Below are positions 27,774 through 40,624 of a stretch of DNA of 64,000 nt, piece after piece. The notes below the pieces were generated by a model. It was not told the DNA's origin. It saw nothing but the letters and a program-made list of their open reading frames with translations, and did no database searches. Position 1 is the stretch's first letter. Each line of letters starts with the position of its first letter. Both the position numbers and the translations under genes were made by a program. Source of the stretch: Cyanoderma ruficeps. Its lineage: Eukaryota; Chordata; Aves; Passeriformes; Timaliidae. The stretch is from contig VZDJ01000010.1 of assembly GCA_008694505.1 (NCBI GenBank), positions 943,775-1,007,774 of the forward strand, read 5' to 3'.

Positions 27774-28690
27774 ACAGACTCACAGAATACCTGAGAGTGG
27801 ATGGCACCTCTGAAGACCAACTCTTCCATCCCCTTTGCTCAGAGCAGTGTCACCTATGGCAGATTGCAAAAAAGCCATGCCCAGTAATGTTTTGAATACC
27901 CCCAAGGATGCAACGTCAACATTCTTCTCTGGGTAATCTGATCCAGTGTTTGATCTCCATCACAGAAATAAAAAATGTCCTTCATAATTCCAAGTGGAAA
28001 TGAAATTTATTCTTATTTCTTCTTGTCCTGTCTCTGGAAGGGTATGACTTTATCATCTTTATTTCCTCCATCATCAGGCAGTTACAGATTGATAAGATTT
28101 CCTCTGAGCTTTCCCTTCTTGGGATAAACTTTCTTAGCTCTCTCAGTCTTTCACGTATGCCTGGTGCTTTAAGCCGAGCCTCAATCATCTTAGTGACCCT
28201 TTGTCAGACTCTGTCTAGTATGTCCACACCTTTTTGTACTGGGAAAATAACTCCAGCTGTGTTTTACCAGCACTGAGCAGAGGGATTGGATGCCTTGCAC
28301 AGCCGGCTGGCAACAGCCCTAATGCAGCCCAGGATGTTTCTAGCCTTCTTTGACACAAACGCCTACTGCTGGCTAATGGCCATCTCATCATTTACCAGTA
28401 CCACCAGATTTTTCTCTGCAAATCTGCTTTCTAAACCTGCATTTATTCATGTTAGGGGTTATTCCTCCCAAGGTGTAGGATTTCACATTTGGTCTTGTTC
28501 AACTCAATGGGTTTCCTGTTACCCATATATTTTGAATAGTGGCAGAAACAACTGGTGGCAGAAACAACTGTTGTATCAGGTACTCTTTCCAATTTTGTAT
28601 CAAAAGCTTGCTGAAAACTCTGTCTCATCACGCAGCTCATTAATGAAGATGTTAAATGGGATTTGTGCCTGTATTGGAGGGAGGAGGTAG
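27774..28690 (-). mobile_element. CR1 LINE copy, antisense on +, near-complete 3' portion
   Basis: It begins with the reverse complement of a CR1 3' end (CACAGAATACCTGAGAGTGG). It then follows the CR1 order through CTGGGTAATCTGATCCAGTG, TTTCCTCTGAGCTTTCCCTT and AGCACTGAGCAGAGGGATTG to the TTGTATCAAAAGCTTGCTGA region near the end of the polymerase ORF. It is diverged and disrupted. A 16-bp tandem duplication sits inside it at 28539-28570. Confidence 0.9.
28539..28570. repeat. 16-bp perfect tandem duplication inside CR1
   Basis: GTGGCAGAAACAACTG is present twice in succession. It is not part of the usual CR1 sequence as I know it, so it probably arose after insertion. Confidence 0.85.
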
Positions 28691-29444
28691 CTCATGTTCA
28701 AGGAGGGGCAAAGTATGAAATGAATATGGGAGAGTGGCAAAAATCTAGCCTTTGATCAGGTCTTCTGCTATATAATCAATCTTTATACACATTCATTAAT
28801 GCATCATTGTTTGTGACAACAAACCATCTTTCAGTGTAAGTTTTCATTTCTGTGACTGTGACTTGCTCTTCTTACAAACGTTTCTACTCTTAGATTGTAT
28901 CCTAAACATGCCTTGATAGTTGAGAACTATTTAACTTCTAAGACCAAAGAACAGGATTACTCTTCTCAGTATGCCTGAATGTAATACACTCCATGACAAA
29001 AGATTGAGAAGGCAAAAGAGGACACTCAGCCTTTTCCCCACACAACCCTTTGGAGGGCCAAACAGTGAGTAATTTGCTATGAATACCAACAAATCAATAG
29101 ATTGAATCAGCAGGTGCTGAGGCCAAAAGGTGCAAACTCAAAGGCTGCAAAGGTAACTAAGCCCTTCTGTAATCATAACCAAGCTGGGGAATGATCAGGG
29201 AAATTGCTTCATAACCACAACTGCGCTGAAACAAAACACTAATGTAGGCGCAGCCTAAAACATAGACAGCAGAGACAGAATATGCACTATCGCCAAGAAG
29301 ATGCAATAACAAAATTAGTCTGAAATATGTGAGGAAACAAGTATCTTTTTCCTTAACATCTTTACCTCATTTGTCTCTAGGAATAAAGAAGTGGTTTCTG
29401 AGGGGAAGCAAGATAAGAGTCTAGAGAAATTGACACGTGGTGGC

Positions 29445-29482
29445 TACATACATATATGTGTGTGTACACATATATGTATATA
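29445..29482. repeat. Short TA/TG-rich microsatellite
   Basis: This is an imperfect run of CATA, TATG, TGTG and TATA words. It includes a near-palindromic ACATATATGT arrangement. Confidence 0.7.
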
Positions 29483-30611
29483 AGTCCAAATGCATAATTT
29501 CAGTCCTTTCCCAAAGCTCATAAAATTTAGGTCATGTAAGTCCTTGTTCTTTCTGTATTGTAAAGAAACACATATTGCTTTTTTAGACTCAGTTCAGAAT
29601 TCTCTGAATTAATGGAGAGGGAGCTTTGTCAGTTTAGTAAACACCTGATGTGACCCATATATTACAACAAAACACACCATTCAGAGGCCTGGCCTGCCTT
29701 GCATGAAAAGCTGAGAACACAGCCATCAATAGGCATTTAATATTGCCTTGTACATTATTGATTTTTTCCTTAGAAAAAAAATCAAGGAAAGAATCAGAAA
29801 ATAATAAGTTACGCTTACAAACCTTAATTGTTTCATAATGTATACAAATGTGTGTAAAACAGCACTGAAAATTAGGTTTCTATTAAAATCCCCAGTGGTA
29901 ATAAAGATCAAATTTACCTCATTGAAAAGCAAATACAAATCAAATTAATGTACTGAATGTCTTTAAAAGCCATTTTTTACTTTTCACAAACAATTCCTTA
30001 GACTGTTAAAAATGATTTCAATTTTAAATGGGATACTTACATCCTTATCAGCTGCAGGTTTGTTACAGTAAGCAATTAAGGAGTTTAGTGTCACCATCAA
30101 GAATACTGAATTTTCTGTCACTGTAACAATTCACATTTAATAAAATTGGTGCAAAAGTAGCATTTGGTTGAATATTGAGCTCAAGAGAGTATCAAAATTT
30201 GACCTACCTTTTGTATTCCATGACCAGTATTGCAAAAGTATTGCAAAATAGCCCACTGCAATGATTCTTAGGATGCACCATGTTAGGCAAAAGCTGCTGC
30301 CCCCGGTGTAGAAATCAGGTGGCAAAGTGGAAAACAAGATGCCTTTTGTCCCTCCACCCATGCTTTCACTCGTTGCAGTGCCCCCAGGGAATGAGTGGGT
30401 GTCAGTCTGTCAGACTTTCCTTTTGTTGCATTCAAAGAAGACTGACAGTGACAAACTTTAGCTTTCAGAAATCACGCATTAGAGCTAAATAATAGTGAAA
30501 CTCTGCTCCTTTTCTTGTTTACCTTACATCCTGAACATATTTTCAGCTTGGGTAGATTTCCTTTGATTTTCTTTCAGTGAAGCTGACATGCTGATATGTT
30601 CATTATTCTAG

Positions 30612-30653
30612 TTTTAGGGCTGCTATGAAAACTTTTAGGGCTGCTATGAAAAC
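30612..30653. repeat. 21-bp perfect tandem duplication
   Basis: The unit begins TTTTAGGGCTGCTATGAAAA and ends in C. It occurs at 30612-30632 and again, identical, at 30633-30653, which suggests a recent event. Confidence 0.95.
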
Positions 30654-31860
30654 TATGAAGAGTCACAGTAAATTAGTGAGGATTGGTAACACTGTACTAT
30701 AATAAGATGATGGTATCTAACACCACTGGGCATTGCTGTTTGCATAAAATTTTTATAAGAACTTCCATTAACTATATGCTTTACATTCTCTTACATTGTT
30801 TGAATCAAAAAGGGATCCATCAAGACGTAAAATCAAGTCATATTCAGTTGGCACTAACTCTCTAGGAAGATTCAAGATAGGAAAAGGTTTTGACTCGGAA
30901 TAAAAGTTTGCTGGTTTTTGAAGGGCTTTTAAAGTAATTACGTAACCACTTTCTGAACAACTATTTACTCTCTTGTTGAACTACCCCATTTTACCTTACT
31001 CTTTACCTAAAAGTCTTGCAGAGTGTGACCTAAAATAGGAACTGCAAAACCAAGACGTGGAAGTGAAGCAACATATGCCTGGCTGCTGTTGATATTTTTG
31101 ACATATGGGTTAAAACCTATGAAGGAGTATTTCGTCTGCACTCTCAGTATGTAGCCTAACACCATGGCAGAGGCACACAGCTGAAAAGTGCCACAACAGA
31201 GCACTGGTGTGAAGTGACACAAGCAGCTGAAAGGCAAGGAAACTTTTCTGTATGCTTTGCTCATATGCTATTTTTTTAAGTTGCAATATCTTAATTTTAA
31301 AGGCTGATAAATTATTTGGTCAATATATCTGGTAAATTATTTAGCTGATAAATTATCTTGGCATTCAAGCAACCACACTAATGTCAAAGAAAAGAAAATA
31401 CTGTTTCCTAGTTCTCTACTTCTTTTGCCTTTTGAGCTGATTTTGACTGGACTCCAGGGTCTAAATTTTGAGTGTGCCTGAGGAGGCTTGTTTTACTGTT
31501 CTAGCAGGTAGCAGGCCTGCATATTCTGTGAGAACATTAAATCCATTAACTATTACACCATGTGTTGGGAGGAGAGGGTTAGAACCAGAAGATCTGGTGA
31601 GGAGGGAATAATTTCACTCAAAGTCACCTTGCAGCTGGGAATACTGGGAATGTGAGTGTGGGAAAAGTCCACTTATAATGCCTAGTGGTTATGCCCTGAC
31701 TGTCCCGAGCAGCAGAATTCCTGTGTAGAGACACTCTCACAGACATGCCTGCACCTCCTGCTAGGGGAGACAGAACATGAAAGCCTTGCAATAAAGTGTG
31801 TGTGGCAAAGCCCTTTCTTATACTGGGGCAGGCAGTGGGGCCTCCCCATACTGTCTGTGA

Positions 31861-32060
31861 GGATGAACTGAGCCTGACAGAACCTGTGTTCCTCTGTGTC
31901 TCTGCCCACCAGGATGACCTGAGCTTGAAGGAGCCCATGCCTTGTGTCTCTGTTCACCAGGATGAGCTGAGCCTACCAGAGCCTGTGTCCTGATGTAATT
32001 TGCCCATTAGGATGACCTGAGCCTGAAGGAGCCTGTGCCCCACATGTCTCTGCTGCCTGC
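31861..32060 (+). repeat. Minisatellite, about four copies of a ~50-bp unit
   Basis: The core GGATGA(A/C/G)CTGAGC(C/T)T recurs at 31861, 31912, 31960 and 32010 (spacings 51, 48 and 50). Each core is followed by GA(A/G)CC(T/C)(A/G)TG and then a TCTCTG-CCACCA-like segment. The first two spacings are multiples of three, so a short plus-strand frame (31796-31993) reads a repeating Asp-Glu/Asp-Leu-Ser-Leu motif. That frame breaks in the last unit, so I do not call it a gene. Confidence 0.85.
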
Positions 32061-32580
32061 AGTTGTTAGGAAGATAATGATAAGAACCTACTCTGCATTT
32101 TGGCTGTGATTTTGTGGTCTCCCCAGCTACCTGTATCTGTCAGTTCACACACCATGAAATACCAGGGCATGAACTATACCCAACTGCTACCAAACTCTTG
32201 AGTTTTCTTACGTAACCTGCCCAGCTACCCAAACCTCAATTTAATAGGTGTGTACAGACAGATCCATGAAGACAATCCTTTCTGCATTTAAACAGACACA
32301 CGCTATAACAGGCACTGGAAATTACTTGCACATGCAGTGAGTTATTTTACCTTGTAATGTGCTATATCAGAGCCTGGTGACTTCAAGTGGCTTAAAAAGT
32401 TGTTACTTCACTCCACAAAGAAATTCCCTCTTTGTTAAAGACTCAAATTTTATTCTTATTTTGCATCTCTGGGGCTTCACATATCACTACTGCAACTGAC
32501 AGTAAAATATTCAGACCTATATGACTTGGACTTACTGTTTTGAAGAACAGCCTGTCCACGAGAAGATGTGTGTGATGATA

Positions 32581-32650
32581 TGGTTTAGAGAGACTGACAG
32601 TACAAGTTGCATGTATGGGTTAGAGAGACTGAGACTATAAACTGTATGTA
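32581..32650. repeat. 35-bp tandem duplication
   Basis: Copies at 32581-32615 and 32616-32650 share GTTAGAGAGACTGA-like starts and TGTATGTA-like ends, with several substitutions and no length change. Confidence 0.85.
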
Positions 32651-35600
32651 CTGTTTGAGGCAGAGTGAAATCTGGGCCTTCTTAAAAGCAAAGCTTGTTT
32701 GACTCCTGACTCTGGCAATGATTTCTAGCCCTGTTTCTCTGTTCCTTGTCTGTAAATTCAGGATAAAGACATTTCCTTGTTTTGCAGGTTATTCGAACAA
32801 CTGTTCAGAAATTGCTAATATCTTTGTTATGTTGACTAGACAGGAAAATATGCTGATTAGTCAGAAAAAGTGTTAGCCATAAGGCAAAAGAGAATGTTAG
32901 CAAAATACAAGCTATATAAAAAGAGCAATGGTATGATGGAGTTATTTCTTTTAATCATCAGATATATGATGTTGTACAATGTTCTTTCAATAGGATGACT
33001 TAAGGATTAATTTGATAAGCAGTAAAGAGATTCAGGAGAAAATAAATCTGAAGGGTAAGGAAGATAACTTTCAATTTCTTCTTGTGTTTAAAAAAAAGTA
33101 AGTATCTCAAAAATACAAGCATCTTTAATTTCTAGGGCTGTGTAAATATGCCCTATACTTTACTGCACATTTTAAGAAAAACTTACTTCAAGATAGCTGA
33201 TTCTACATTGCTGAAAAGAATACTGAATTATTTTAGGATAATTAACTAGTAAAATATTTTCTCAACATAAGGAAACGGTTTTTAGAAATCACTGTGCATG
33301 GTTTTGGCACTATTGTAAGCTCCCTAAAGCAGCAGTTACATGTGCTGTGAAAAAGGAATGGCTCTGGTATGAATAAAAGAAAATTTGTGCCACTTTCTTG
33401 AGTTTTCTTGGGTAAGGGAAATTGGAAATGATATCAGAAGATATGCATTTTATTCATACAGAGATCTTAATCAACATGGTTCTTAGGTTACTATTTTGAG
33501 GAGAAAAAAAATTACTAAGAACTGAAAATAAGTATATGTATCTTATATACTCAGGTCTTTTCAATTTCAGAAACCCTAAATCTAAATGCTGTCTGTCATA
33601 TCAGTAAAGCCCATGCCCATACTTGCTCCTCTAACAAGACTCTAATGAAGCCACAAAAAACTTTGAAGATATAATCCTTTCGTAATTCACAGAGTGTAAT
33701 TAAGAGAAAGGACAGCAATCTTTTCTGAGCTAATCACACACAACTTCCCACTTTCCATTGCACTAACAGGTCTTTGCTGATGCCGCCCTTCCAGCACAGA
33801 ACTATTCTGTCACCGATATGAACTGTGCCTGATACGTAATTAACATGCTCTGACTTCTATTTCACCTAGAATAAACACAGCTACTATCATGAACACTGTA
33901 AGATGGGTTTATATAATTATTTTTTCTTTCTTTACAAAGCAAAACAAAGGTTTCCAGGCCCAAGAAAAATAAAGCTTGTCTTGTCTTGGAAACAGACTAC
34001 GCACAACTTCAGATCACAGATTAGCTCAGGAGAAGTTTGTTCAAACGGTTGACTCCATGAATTCTAATGAAGTCACTAAAGTTGCCTATAACAACTTGTT
34101 CCTTGAGCTTGCACTCCAGCGTTCTGCTGACACAGCTGCAACAAAGACACATAGAGTCCCTGAGCTGCAGGATCCCTCCTGGACAAAAACATGGATCAGC
34201 AAAACTCTACTGTTAGCAGAGTTGCTAATTTCATTCATTGGATGAGCACTTTTCAGACTGTATAGATTGAAACTGTACCTTTCCCATTTAGGGCCCTTAT
34301 CTGAGAAACCACATTTACATTTCAGTCAACAGTCTCAGTCCCTATTTCAATATGTTCCGTAGGACTTCCTTTCATCCCATTGCGCATGGTACAAACTAGA
34401 GAAGCAAAAGTTCCAAGACAGCTCTCACATCACAGGAAAAATTGCTTCCTGTATATCATCAGTTAATACAATTGGATTTTATTCTGAAATTTGGGTTTAG
34501 ACACTGCTCATCTCCACACAAGCCAGCAGAGCTATTAAAATGTCTGTTTCAGCAACGGTCATTTGGCAATGTATTTAAGGCTAAGTAGCATCAGTAAACC
34601 TTATGGCAATAAACAAAATTGCCAGATTGACTTCACACTTTAATTAATTAGAAGGGCTTGCAAATTATCTTTACATCTTTTAGATGTAAGGCTAGCATTA
34701 AGTAAAGTAAATCACCATTAACTGTTAAAAGAAGTCAATAAAAAAACATGGATTTTTAAAAAATAATTAAAATAAATAAAAAAGGAAATTTTTATAATGG
34801 AGACAGAAATGAATGCAAGGATGAGAAGCCAAGGAAGAATGGAAAAGAAATTTTACATAAGAGAGTGGCAGTGGCAGATGCATATATTGCTGTTTGAACT
34901 TTCAGATTTCCTTACATGTTTTGTTGCAAGGAATAAAGGAAGCTGACCACTGTGTATTCTACAAAATAAGGAATGTCTATGTAGGGCCACAGGGTGCAAT
35001 GCAGCACTTAGCAGTTTTTTATGCTGTATGACAAATACAAGTTCCACACAATCTAAGATGTAACAAACTGGGAACAAATATCATTCTTGCAAAAGTGACT
35101 GTAAAAACTCAGCTGTTTAAGGCTCTGCATCTTATGTGTCTCAAAGGCTGTAAATCACATTTGTTCAAAGCACAACTCGTTTTTTTTTTTCTCATAAATA
35201 TGACCAAAAGGCTTCCTTTGGGATAAGAATATCCTACTGTGTTCCTTTTGGCTTATGCATCATCCTCAGGAAGATGATTTATTTGAATACATATTTCTGA
35301 GTATGACAGGTAAGCCAAAAGGAAAGCAGAAGCTTGTAATGACTACTGACTACTTGCAGAAACCTTTACTTATAGCATAATGATTCAGATCTGACTCTGA
35401 ATGGTAGTGGAGCACCTCACTTGGCTACCTAAGATTAACTGATGTGCAGAGTTAAAATGGTAATATGGTTACCATGGCTATCTGCTCAGTAACTGACTGA
35501 GCACAAAGGTTTGAATTTTGAGGCAGGTACCTGAAAATGAGTAAAACTTCATTTGACACATATAGAGAGCCGACCCCAACTCTGAAATACAGAGTAAGTA

Positions 35601-36837
35601 ACTTACAGTAATACGCAGTATACCACTGCTTCATGCTAACATTTAAAATCCAAATTAAATAAGATACTATTAACTCCTAACAGTAAATCCTCTCTGGGGC
35701 TCTTAGCTTACTTCTAGATGCAGAGTCTGAGAACTGGAAGGGAATGTTTCAAAATGCCTAGAGTCTGTCACCTGAAATAATAAAACAATCTCAGTAGGCA
35801 ACATTGGTTTGTAGAAACCCCAGAATGTCACTCAGCCAAAAAAGCCAGAGAAGCCCCTCTACTGCTCAGATTTAAACTAGAAAGCACCTTTTAACCTCTA
35901 AAATGAAACAAAGTTGATAACCATCTTTTTGAAGCCTAATTGAAACCATTTCCTGAATGACACCAATGGCTATCATGCAATCCAAGCAGGTCTAGAAGCA
36001 TACAAACGGTTGTCTCCTCACATACCAGCTTTTATAGGTACGAGTTTTCCTTTCTACTTTAATTTTTTTTCAGTATTATTCGTCCACAAGAATGACTGCA
36101 CACACACAAAACTAGTTTCATTTGTAATTGAACAGAATATTTAATTTCTTTCAATGCAGAGTGAACGTGCAAGGCTATTCAGCTTGTGTGTACAGACAAT
36201 ACATACAAAGCAAATATACCCTGGTTTCTGTATTACAGGTGGGGATGCTGGGCTATAATTCACAGAGAAGCATAAGCAAGATGCTTCTATCAAGTTTAGT
36301 ATTACTTGTTGCACCTCTGCCACAAATGAAGACTGAGTTTTGGCTGTATAACTAAAAGTTTGCTGACAGTTTTGGTTCCGGTTTATAGCAAGAGACAGAA
36401 GGGAATGCAGCCTAGGCTGCTGGCATCATAGTGTTAAGTATGAGACATAGTAAAAATACTTATCAGCTGAGTGAACAGAAGAGACTTGAGTGCATGAAAA
36501 ATAACACTGCTGGAGGAAAAAATTGGCAGTTCTACTTACGAATTTTCTAGCAGAAAGGACACTGTATTACCTGGGACATTTCACTGCTTTTCCTTCGCTC
36601 TTCTGTGTTCTCTCTCTCTCTTGCTTTTAACTTGAGGAGTCATTCCAGGCAACTCAACTTCTCCTAAATAATCTTGTACAAGGGCTACTCTACAATGTCC
36701 AATCTAGAAAAGGTCTCCATATTAACAACGAAGCAGTAGTGGCTTTGCCTTTTGTGACATAAGAGTGCAAGCTTGTTCAGACAAACTGCCTGGTGCTGAG
36801 AGAGCAGGAGTGGTGGGCACAGATGGTGACATTACAA

Positions 36838-37835
36838 TCACAAAATCACAGAAAAAAATAAGTTGGAAATGATCTCTGGAGTCCATCCAGTACAACACCC
36901 TGTTCAAGACAGGTCTAGTTAGATCAAGTTCCTTGGGGTAGTGCTCAGCTTAGTCTTGTACACCACAAGGATGGTGATGCAACAGCCTCATTCAGCTTGT
37001 TTTCCACTAATTGTGTACCCTACTAGTAAAAAACATTTTTCCTTTGCATGTATTTGGAAATTCATCTGTTCCAACTTATGTTCATCACCTTTCAACCTAC
37101 TGCTTGCACCAGCAAGAAGAGTCTCACTCCATCACATCTGTATCCTCTGATCAGCTATTCACAGACAGGAATAAAGCCTCCCCAAGGCCCACATGTTTCA
37201 GGCTAAAGAAGCTCAGCTTGTTCAGTCTTTCCTTGTCCATCACCCTAGATATCCTGCATATCCTTTGGTGGGCTTGTTCCATTGTTCAATGGTTTTTCTT
37301 GCATTGGGGATCCCCAAACTGGAGACAATACTCCTGGCTTAGTCCCACAAGTGCTGAATTGAGTGAAAAGATCATTTCCTGCTGGCTGCTGTCTTGCTGA
37401 TACAGCCGAGCATGTCAAGTGCTGCCTTTGCTGTCAGTGCCCAACCTCAGCTCAAGCTCATCTTGTCATCCACAGGACTCGTCATGTCCCCAGCTCTTCT
37501 GCAAAATGGTTTTCTACACAAACATCCCTCAGACTGTAATGCTGAATAGCAGTATTCCATATCAGTTGCAAGATTTTGCACTTGCTTTGTTGATCTTCAT
37601 CAAATGTCTACCCATTTGCCCAGCCTGTTGAGGACCCATTGAATGCCCTTGCCCTCTCTCATACTAATTGCTTGCCCACCCTGTCCCCTGTCAACTGTGG
37701 AGTTCTGACAAATTTGCAGAAAGTGCATTTTGTCCCATCATCAGAGTTATAAAGACATTACATTATATTGGCCTGAACAGTGATCCCAGAAGGATGCTGC
37801 TAGTTACTGACTTGTCAGCTGGATGGTGCACCCAT
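36838..37835 (-). mobile_element. CR1 LINE copy, antisense on +, about 1 kb
   Basis: It starts with the reverse complement of a CR1 3' end (CACAAAATCACAGAAAAAAA, then GATCTCTGGAGTCCATCCAG). It keeps CR1 order through GAAGCTCAGCTTGTTCAGTC, ACTGGAGACAATACTCCTGG and CAGCCTGTTGAGGACCCATT to the GCTGCTAGTTACTGACTTGT region. It is strongly diverged with many indels, hence an old insertion. Short frames inside it are meaningless. Confidence 0.88.
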
Positions 37836-40371
37836 CCCACAACCCAGGCAAATGGTTGTACACATCCTTTGAACTGCCTTAAAACACAGGGAATGGTAGT
37901 AAATCCCTGCATTTACTCTGAAAAAAAAAGAACAAAAATTCAAGCTGGACTAGGGAAGACTAGAAAAAAAAGCTAGTGAATGAACTGCTAAATGAATAAC
38001 CCTGAGCAGAATAGATGCACTGAAACTGAAGGGCTGGTACTGCTATGAGACTTAGGGAACACAGCTGAAGAATTTGCTCATAGTGCTTTGTACAGTGAGA
38101 TTTCTTCACTGCAACCCTTAAAGAAATTCCTCTGTTCAGTTCTATTGCATTAGGGTTTCTTTCTTGTACTCCAACACTGTTCCTTAATGTAAACATAAAA
38201 TATAAGAAATTGAGGTAATAATAATAACAACTGATCTCTACTGACATAACCTTAATCTTAGTATATGGTATAAATCTGATATATAATCTAAATGTGGGTT
38301 CTGCTTGCTTAAAAAAAGATCTAAAATAAAATGTCTAAAGTATTATATTTAATATAACTGGTCAACAACTTAAGACTAGGAAATACTTTCGGCTAAATTT
38401 TCCTGCACCAAAAGTTTAAAAGGAATAGTTTTGAGTACAACATTCTTCTGCTGGCTGAAAAAACATCCCACTAGCCACTGATGGTATTGCACGCACTTAG
38501 CAATGGCTGGAGACTACAGATGGCTGTAAACAACATCCAAGGTGTGGTCTTTGGATTAAAGACATAGAAGGTTGGGTTGGTATCTGCTATCTGCATAAAA
38601 GCTCATGCATGAGATTTAGATATATGTAAATAATTGTTTCAGTTTTGTTCTATTCAATATGATTTGATTTATTTATATATTTATACATTACTGAGTCGAT
38701 TTCCATAATTTTGGTGTTAGGTCATATAATCAAGGTGCTAGTACCAATAAAATTTCAACTAATACACATGAAGCCTATCAAGATAAGATGTTCCATCAGA
38801 AAAAGCAGTTTGTATGAGTGTTCTTAGATGTTGATGGTTAAGAGACTGAGGTCTCTTTTTGTCCAAAAACTCATTTGTTGTAGGGTATTAGGTGTAGTCA
38901 CCTAATATATTTATTTATCCTAGATTTGATGTTATTATCTGTGAGGAACTTGCTTTCCCCCCAACTATAGTGTAAAAACTTAATGTATAAATATATAGAA
39001 TTCAATCCTATTCTAGTTATTTTATTCTTGATGGATTTCAAAATAATGAATGACTCTCTTTAATATTTGCAGGACATACTATGAAGCAAACAAACAGCTC
39101 TTCCTGATTATAGTCTCTGGCTGCCAAAGACAGTTTCATTACAGTTTTCTGGGGTACTGTCATGATTTGCTGACTTTCATCATCTTTCATCATCAGTACA
39201 GTGATGTTCTGGCTTCACTCCCAGAAGCCAACAAATGACTTACAGAATGTGGGGAAGGGAAAAAAAAAAGAAAAAAAAAAAAAAAAGGGTGATGTGTAGG
39301 ATTTAAGTTAGAATAAATTTTTGGAAAAAGCTTCATTGGAAATCGCATGTATTACCTATGCTGTGTCCCAGCCTCCCCCAAGCCCTGATCAGTAGTATTT
39401 TATTAGGGTTTTCATCTCAGTTATTTGGACTGATTCACACTAAATTTGTTTCAGCCTGTCCTGAAGTTTAATTAGCGATGTTGACAAATCTTGTGCACAT
39501 TTTCCAATAATTATAAAATTGTTAGACACAGACTGAAATGCTATTATAACAAGAAAAAAAAAAACCCAAAAACACCACTACAGCATTTTTCTATGTAGAA
39601 AAGGTGCTACAAGGATTCATGGTATCAGTGACATAAAATGCCCAGAATACCCAAGAGTTTTGTGATATTCTTGACTCTCTTTCAGCAGGCCCATCTCTGA
39701 TATCAACAGAAGCAACCAGCCAAGTGGGTCTATCAACTTTCAGGACTCAAAATAAACAAAATAAATTACCTAAAAATGTCCACATTTGTGGCAGAAAGAA
39801 GAGAGACTGATTTCTCCTGCTCCATCTGCTTTACTGCTACCCTCATGACAGAGCTGCTTGGCAACCTTAAATAGGACATGACATGTTGTCCTCTCTCCTC
39901 CCCTATCCCTTTCAGGTCCTTGAGGGAATCTCACACAAATGCCTTATTTCAAGGAAATAATTTTTTTCTGCCTCTGGCAATTCTCCTTGCCTTTCATCTA
40001 CTCATTGTTATTGTCACTTTTGCTCTTTTCATTGTGCTTGGGCAAGGACATCAGTATTTCCCATTACTACTGAAAACCTTCTCCAAAAACATGAGAAAAA
40101 ACTCTAGAGAACAATTACTCCACTTAATGCAATGAATTTTTTCACCTATCACAGCTGAAATGATGAAAAAATTTTCTAGAAGATAGAACAATTTGTGTAT
40201 ATTACAGATATATGCATGTCTGTCTTGCACAGGAGTATTAGTGATAGTGATGCCTTAAGTTTTAGTTTTCATGTCTGCAGATTCTGTGCTGCCTAGCGAT
40301 GTAGTTCTGAGCCTCATATTAAGTGGCAGTAAGCTCTCTTCCCAGAATAGGCAGACAAAACAAATCCTTTT
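37836..40371. other. Intergenic AT-rich DNA, no gene seen
   Basis: About 2.5 kb with no supportable gene. A purine-rich A-run occupies about 39258-39287. Short Leu/Phe-rich frames are composition artefacts. Confidence 0.6.
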
Positions 40372-40510
40372 TCTGTGGAGAACCAAGGACACCTTTCAGG
40401 CCCAAAAGCATAAACAACGGTGGACTGAAAGGAGGAACAAGAAGGATGAGACCGCACAATCCCAAACAGTAATTAGACAATAAAACCCCAATATGCAAAT
40501 GGATCAAAAC

Positions 40511-40519
40511 TTATAAAAG
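40511..40519 (+). promoter_or_regulatory. TATA-like box in the LTR
   Basis: TTATAAAAG lies about 100 bp before the AATAAA, matching the usual U3/R spacing of a retroviral LTR. Transcription from it would run towards HCN1's 3' end on the opposite strand. Activity unknown. Confidence 0.45.
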
Positions 40520-40618
40520 TGTAAGATCTCGTGATTGGGGGGGCATTTTTTGTGACTATTCTTGGTCCACCCAGGGCACAGCTCCTGTCCTGCCCAGGGT
40601 GGATCCTGGAGGCCTTTC

Positions 40619-40624
40619 AATAAA
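40619..40624 (+). terminator. LTR polyadenylation signal AATAAA
   Basis: This is a canonical hexamer in the R region of the LTR, followed by T/G-bearing sequence. It would act on plus-strand transcripts only, so it should not end HCN1 transcripts. Confidence 0.5.

Larger units (their letters stand above)
28691..36837. other. Intergenic AT-rich DNA, no gene seen
   Basis: About 8 kb without a supportable gene. Reading frames are short; the 89-codon frame at 33976-34245 (+) matches nothing I know. It holds the minisatellite at 31.86 kb, duplications at 30.6 and 32.6 kb and a short TG/TA-rich run at about 29445-29482. Confidence 0.65.

Noticed and set aside
31624..31957. Two overlapping minus-strand frames of 91 and 104 codons beside the minisatellite
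   Set aside because: They overlap each other and the repeat array, and look like chance openings in GC-richer DNA.
33976..34245. 89-codon plus-strand frame considered as a possible exon or retrogene
   Set aside because: No family recognised, no poly-A tail or flanking repeat, and no convincing splice sites.
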